A stretch of DNA of 64,000 nt. Origin: Streptomyces sp. APSN-46.1. GTDB taxonomy: Bacteria > Actinomycetota > Actinomycetes > Streptomycetales > Streptomycetaceae. The DNA lies in the NCBI RefSeq assembly GCF_022815725.1, contig NZ_JALGRF010000002.1, positions 310,001 through 374,000 on the forward strand. Reading direction: 5' to 3'. Below are positions 61,752 to 64,000 of the stretch, in pieces. Position 1 is the first letter of the stretch. Each line of letters begins with the position of its first letter. The position numbers and the translations under genes are program-made. A model generated the notes under the pieces. It did not search any database. It had not been told where the DNA came from and worked only from the letters and a program-made list of their open reading frames with translations.

Positions 61752-62732
61752 GTCTATCCGAATGCCGCCCAGCGGTCGGCCTTGGCACAGGCCTTCGGCT
61801 GTGCGCGTGTCGTGTGGAACGACGGCCTCCGGGCGCGCAGGGACGCCCGCGCGGCAGGCAGGCCCTACCTGTCATCGGCCGAGTTGTCGAAGACGTGCAT
61901 CACGCAGGCCAAGCGCACCGAGGGGCGCGCCGGGTTGGGCGACGTCTCAGCCGTGGTGCTCCAGCAGTCCCTCGTCCTCCGGGATGACGGCCGGGTGTAC
62001 GTGGCCAAGGTGGGTGACCTGAGAGTCAGGTGGTCGCGGCCGCTACCTGCCGCGCCGACCTCGCTGACGGTCGTCAAGGACGCGGCGGGACGATACTTCG
62101 CCAGCTTCGTCGTGGACACGGAGCCGGGCATCCTTCCGGAGGTGGACACGGAGGTCGGGATCGATCTGGGTCTGACGACGTTCGCGGTCCTTTCCGACGG
62201 GACGAAGATCTCTTCGCCGAGGTTCCTGCGACGGGCGGAGAAGAAGCTCAGGCGGCTTCAGCGGGAGCTTTCGCGCAAGGTGAAAGGGTCGAGAAACAGG
62301 ACCAGGGCACAGATCAAGGTCGCCCGGCAGCACGCCCGGGTGGCCGACCGGCGGCGGGACTGGCACCACAAGACGTCCACACGGATCATCCGCGACAACC
62401 AAGCGGTGTACGTGGAGGACCTCGCGGTGCACGCCCTGGGCCGGACCCGGCTCGCGAAGTCCGTGCATGACGCAGGATGGGCGGCGTTCGTGAGCATGCT
62501 GGAGTACAAGGCCGCCAAGCACGGTCGCCACTTCGGGAAGATCGGCCGCTTCGAGCCCACGTCCCAGGTCTGCTCCACCTGTGGGCACCGGGACGGGCCC
62601 AAGCCGCTGCACGTCCGCGAATGGACGTGCGGGGCGTGCGGGTCTGTCCACGACCGGGACGAGAACGCAGCGATCAACACCCTGGCCGCCGGGCGGGCGG
62701 ACAGGCTAAACGCCTCGTTGGAGCGCGGATAA
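61752..62732 (+). CDS. tnpB: tnpB exon 2 (3' part of interrupted TnpB, with likely internal deletion)
   Basis: 326 codons from VYPNAAQRS to a TAA at 62730. RuvC residues are intact: Asp in GIDLGLTTF, Glu in VYVEDLAVHALGRTR and Asp in VHDRDENAAINTL. The CSTCG...CGACG zinc ribbon is also intact. Between VSAVVLQQSL and VAKVGDLRVRWSRPLP about 48 residues present in related TnpBs (NTAYRNFF...RFTKNARF-type segment) appear to be missing. This would damage the N-terminal DNA/RNA-binding region, so nuclease activity is doubtful. Its start lies inside the intron-spliced message only. It is followed by a shortened right end. Confidence 0.8.
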   Translation, partial: VYPNAAQRSALAQAFGCARVVWNDGLRARRDARAAGRPYLSSAELSKTCITQAKRTEGRAGLGDVSAVVLQQSLVLRDDGRVYVAKVGDLRVRWSRPLPAAPTSLTVVKDAAGRYFASFVVDTEPGILPEVDTEVGIDLGLTTFAVLSDGTKISSPRFLRRAEKKLRRLQRELSRKVKGSRNRTRAQIKVARQHARVADRRRDWHHKTSTRIIRDNQAVYVEDLAVHALGRTRLAKSVHDAGWAAFVSMLEYKAAKHGRHFGKIGRFEPTSQVCSTCGHRDGPKPLHVREWTCGACGSVHDRDENAAINTLAAGRADRLNASLERG

Positions 62733-62790
62733 GACCGGGTCCAGGCCCGGCGCCACGCGATGAAGCAGGAAGCCCCCGGCCGACGAGGCC
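62733..62790 (+). repeat. Truncated right end of second tnpB element
   Basis: GAAGCAGGAAGCCCCCGGCC-GACGA-GGCC begins the family right-end hairpin but the 3' arm stops after GGCC, unlike the complete hairpin at 7427-7446. The valS promoter region follows directly. Confidence 0.55.
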
Positions 62791-62806
62791 AGACGCGCCA
62801 AGGCCC

Positions 62807-62812
62807 TAAACT
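62807..62812 (+). promoter_or_regulatory. Putative valS -10 box
   Basis: TAAACT lies 6 bp before the valS GTG, and no Shine-Dalgarno is visible, so valS may be transcribed as a leaderless mRNA. The -35 position would fall in the tnpB remnant. Confidence 0.35.
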
Positions 62813-62818
62813 GTGCTC

Positions 62819-64000
62819 GTGACCGAGAACACGCAGACACCCAGCAGCCCCAACTCCGAATTGCCGACCGCGTACGCACCGGCCGAGGTAGAGGGGAAGC
62901 TCTACGAGCGCTGGGTAGAGCGTGGCTACTTCGAGGCGGACGAGAAGAGCGACAAGACTCCGTACACCATCGTCATCCCGCCGCCGAACGTCACCGGAAG
63001 CCTCCACCTGGGGCACGCCTTCGAGCACACGCTGATCGACGCCCTCACCCGCCGCAAGCGCATGCAGGGCTTCGAGACGCTGTGGCAGCCGGGTATGGAC
63101 CACGCCGGCATCGCCACGCAGAACGTCGTCGAGCGCGAGCTCGCCAAGGAGGGCAAGTCCCGCCACGACCTGGGCCGCGAGGCGTTCGTCGAGCGCGTCT
63201 GGCAGTGGAAGGGCGAGTCCGGCGGGCAGATCTCCGGGCAGATGCGCCGTCTCGGCGACGGTGTCGACTGGTCGCGTGAGCGCTTCACCATGGACGAGGG
63301 CCTCTCCGAGGCCGTCCAGACCATCTTCAAGAAGCTGTACGAGGACGAGCTGATCTACCGCGCCGAGCGCATCATCAACTGGTGCCCGCGCTGCCTCACC
63401 GCGATCTCCGACATCGAGGTCGAGTACCAGGACGACGACGGTGAGCTCGTCTCCATCCGGTATGGGGAAGGCGAGAGCTCCATCGTCGTCGCCACCACGC
63501 GCGCCGAGACGATGCTCGGCGACACCGCCGTCGCCGTCCACCCCGAGGACGAGCGCTACACGCACCTCGTCGGCACCGAGATCGAGCTGCCGCTCACCGG
63601 CCGCCGCATCCCCGTCGTCGCGGACGAGCACGTGGACCCCGCGTTCGGCACCGGCGCCGTCAAGGTGACCCCGGCGCACGACCCGAACGACTTCGAGATC
63701 GGCCAGCGCCACGGCCTGCCGAACCTCGCCGTCATGGACGAGCACGCCATCATCACGGCCCACGGCCCCTTCCAGGGCCTGGACCGGCTGGAGGCCCGCT
63801 CGGCCATCGTCGCCGCGCTGCGCGCCGAGGGCCGGATCGTCGCCGAGAAGCGCCCGTACACCCACTCCGTCGGCCACTGCTCGCGCTGCAAGACCACCAT
63901 CGAGCCGCGCCTGTCCCTGCAGTGGTGGGTCAAGGTCGGCCCGCTCGCCAAGGCCGCCGGTGACGCGGTCCGCGACGGCAAGGTCAAGATCCACCCGCAG
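62819..64000 (+). CDS. valS: Valyl-tRNA synthetase (partial, runs off right edge)
   Basis: The first 394 codons. Class I catalytic motif [14 protein letters not shown] (HIGH equivalent) is followed by the connective editing domain ([33 protein letters not shown]). The KMSKS region is beyond the window. GTG 62819 has no clear Shine-Dalgarno but a TAAACT box just upstream. The essential gene lies immediately after the truncated second tnpB element. Confidence 0.97.
   Translation, partial: MTENTQTPSSPNSELPTAYAPAEVEGKLYERWVERGYFEADEKSDKTPYTIVIPPPNVTGSLHLGHAFEHTLIDALTRRKRMQGFETLWQPGMDHAGIATQNVVERELAKEGKSRHDLGREAFVERVWQWKGESGGQISGQMRRLGDGVDWSRERFTMDEGLSEAVQTIFKKLYEDELIYRAERIINWCPRCLTAISDIEVEYQDDDGELVSIRYGEGESSIVVATTRAETMLGDTAVAVHPEDERYTHLVGTEIELPLTGRRIPVVADEHVDPAFGTGAVKVTPAHDPNDFEIGQRHGLPNLAVMDEHAIITAHGPFQGLDRLEARSAIVAALRAEGRIVAEKRPYTHSVGHCSRCKTTIEPRLSLQWWVKVGPLAKAAGDAVRDGKVKIHPQ

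Overview
The window is chromosomal DNA from a Streptomyces-type actinomycete. The evidence is the very high G+C content, GTG starts, near-perfect long-stem terminators, duplicated clpP1/clpP2 genes, an N-terminal-catalytic Nei-type glycosylase, a mycothiol-linked DsbA-like protein, and the neighbourhood malQ ... asd - pepN - sodF - rpiB - tig - clpP1 - clpP2 - clpX - valS, which is typical of that genus. Most of it is core chromosome, with two transposon-derived interruptions.

Left part (1-13.3 kb): a GlnX/GlnH-like amino-acid sensing pair with the start of a small companion gene runs off the left edge. Next is a sugar-uptake operon on the minus strand: ROK regulator, binding lipoprotein, two permeases, GH4 6-phospho-glycosidase and BadF-type sugar kinase. 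An IS1341-type TnpB element is inserted between the two permease genes. Joining its flanks predicts an original permease end that overlaps the next gene by 8 nt. VOC, small AraC and MscS genes follow.

Middle (13.5-37 kb): an HNH protein, a large secreted GH84-like protein whose apparent catalytic Asp-Asp pair reads Gln-Asp, malQ with an in-frame 9-bp repeat tract, MarR with a divergent DMT transporter across a palindromic operator, a second DMT transporter and a LysR gene. Then come two pepN paralogues 11 kb apart, each followed by the same family of dispersed GC-rich repeats, a possible antitoxin remnant, asd, a large subtilase, and CGNR, VOC, PPOX-like and DUF559-type genes.

Right part (37-64 kb): a DsbA-like protein; sodF with a Nur-like box and a 3' UTR that could yield an s-SodF-type small RNA; three APC-family amino-acid permeases with an SDR gene and bioY between them; rpiB, a Nei-type glycosylase, an Eis-like acetyltransferase, a SpoIIE-type phosphatase, a decayed stretch, a DUF4232 lipoprotein, a PLP decarboxylase and an HD protein. 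Two tRNAs (Gly-TCC, Pro-TGG) precede tig, clpP1, clpP2 and clpX, with a ClgR-like box ahead of clpP1.

The most striking locus is 59.2-62.8 kb. A complete group II intron (59263-61751), encoding a reverse transcriptase/maturase/HNH protein, sits inside a second tnpB gene after its 14th codon. Removing exactly the predicted intron joins the exons in frame (RYNYR|VYPNAAQRS). The host tnpB also appears to have lost about 48 codons, and its right end is cut short just upstream of valS, which is incomplete at the right edge.
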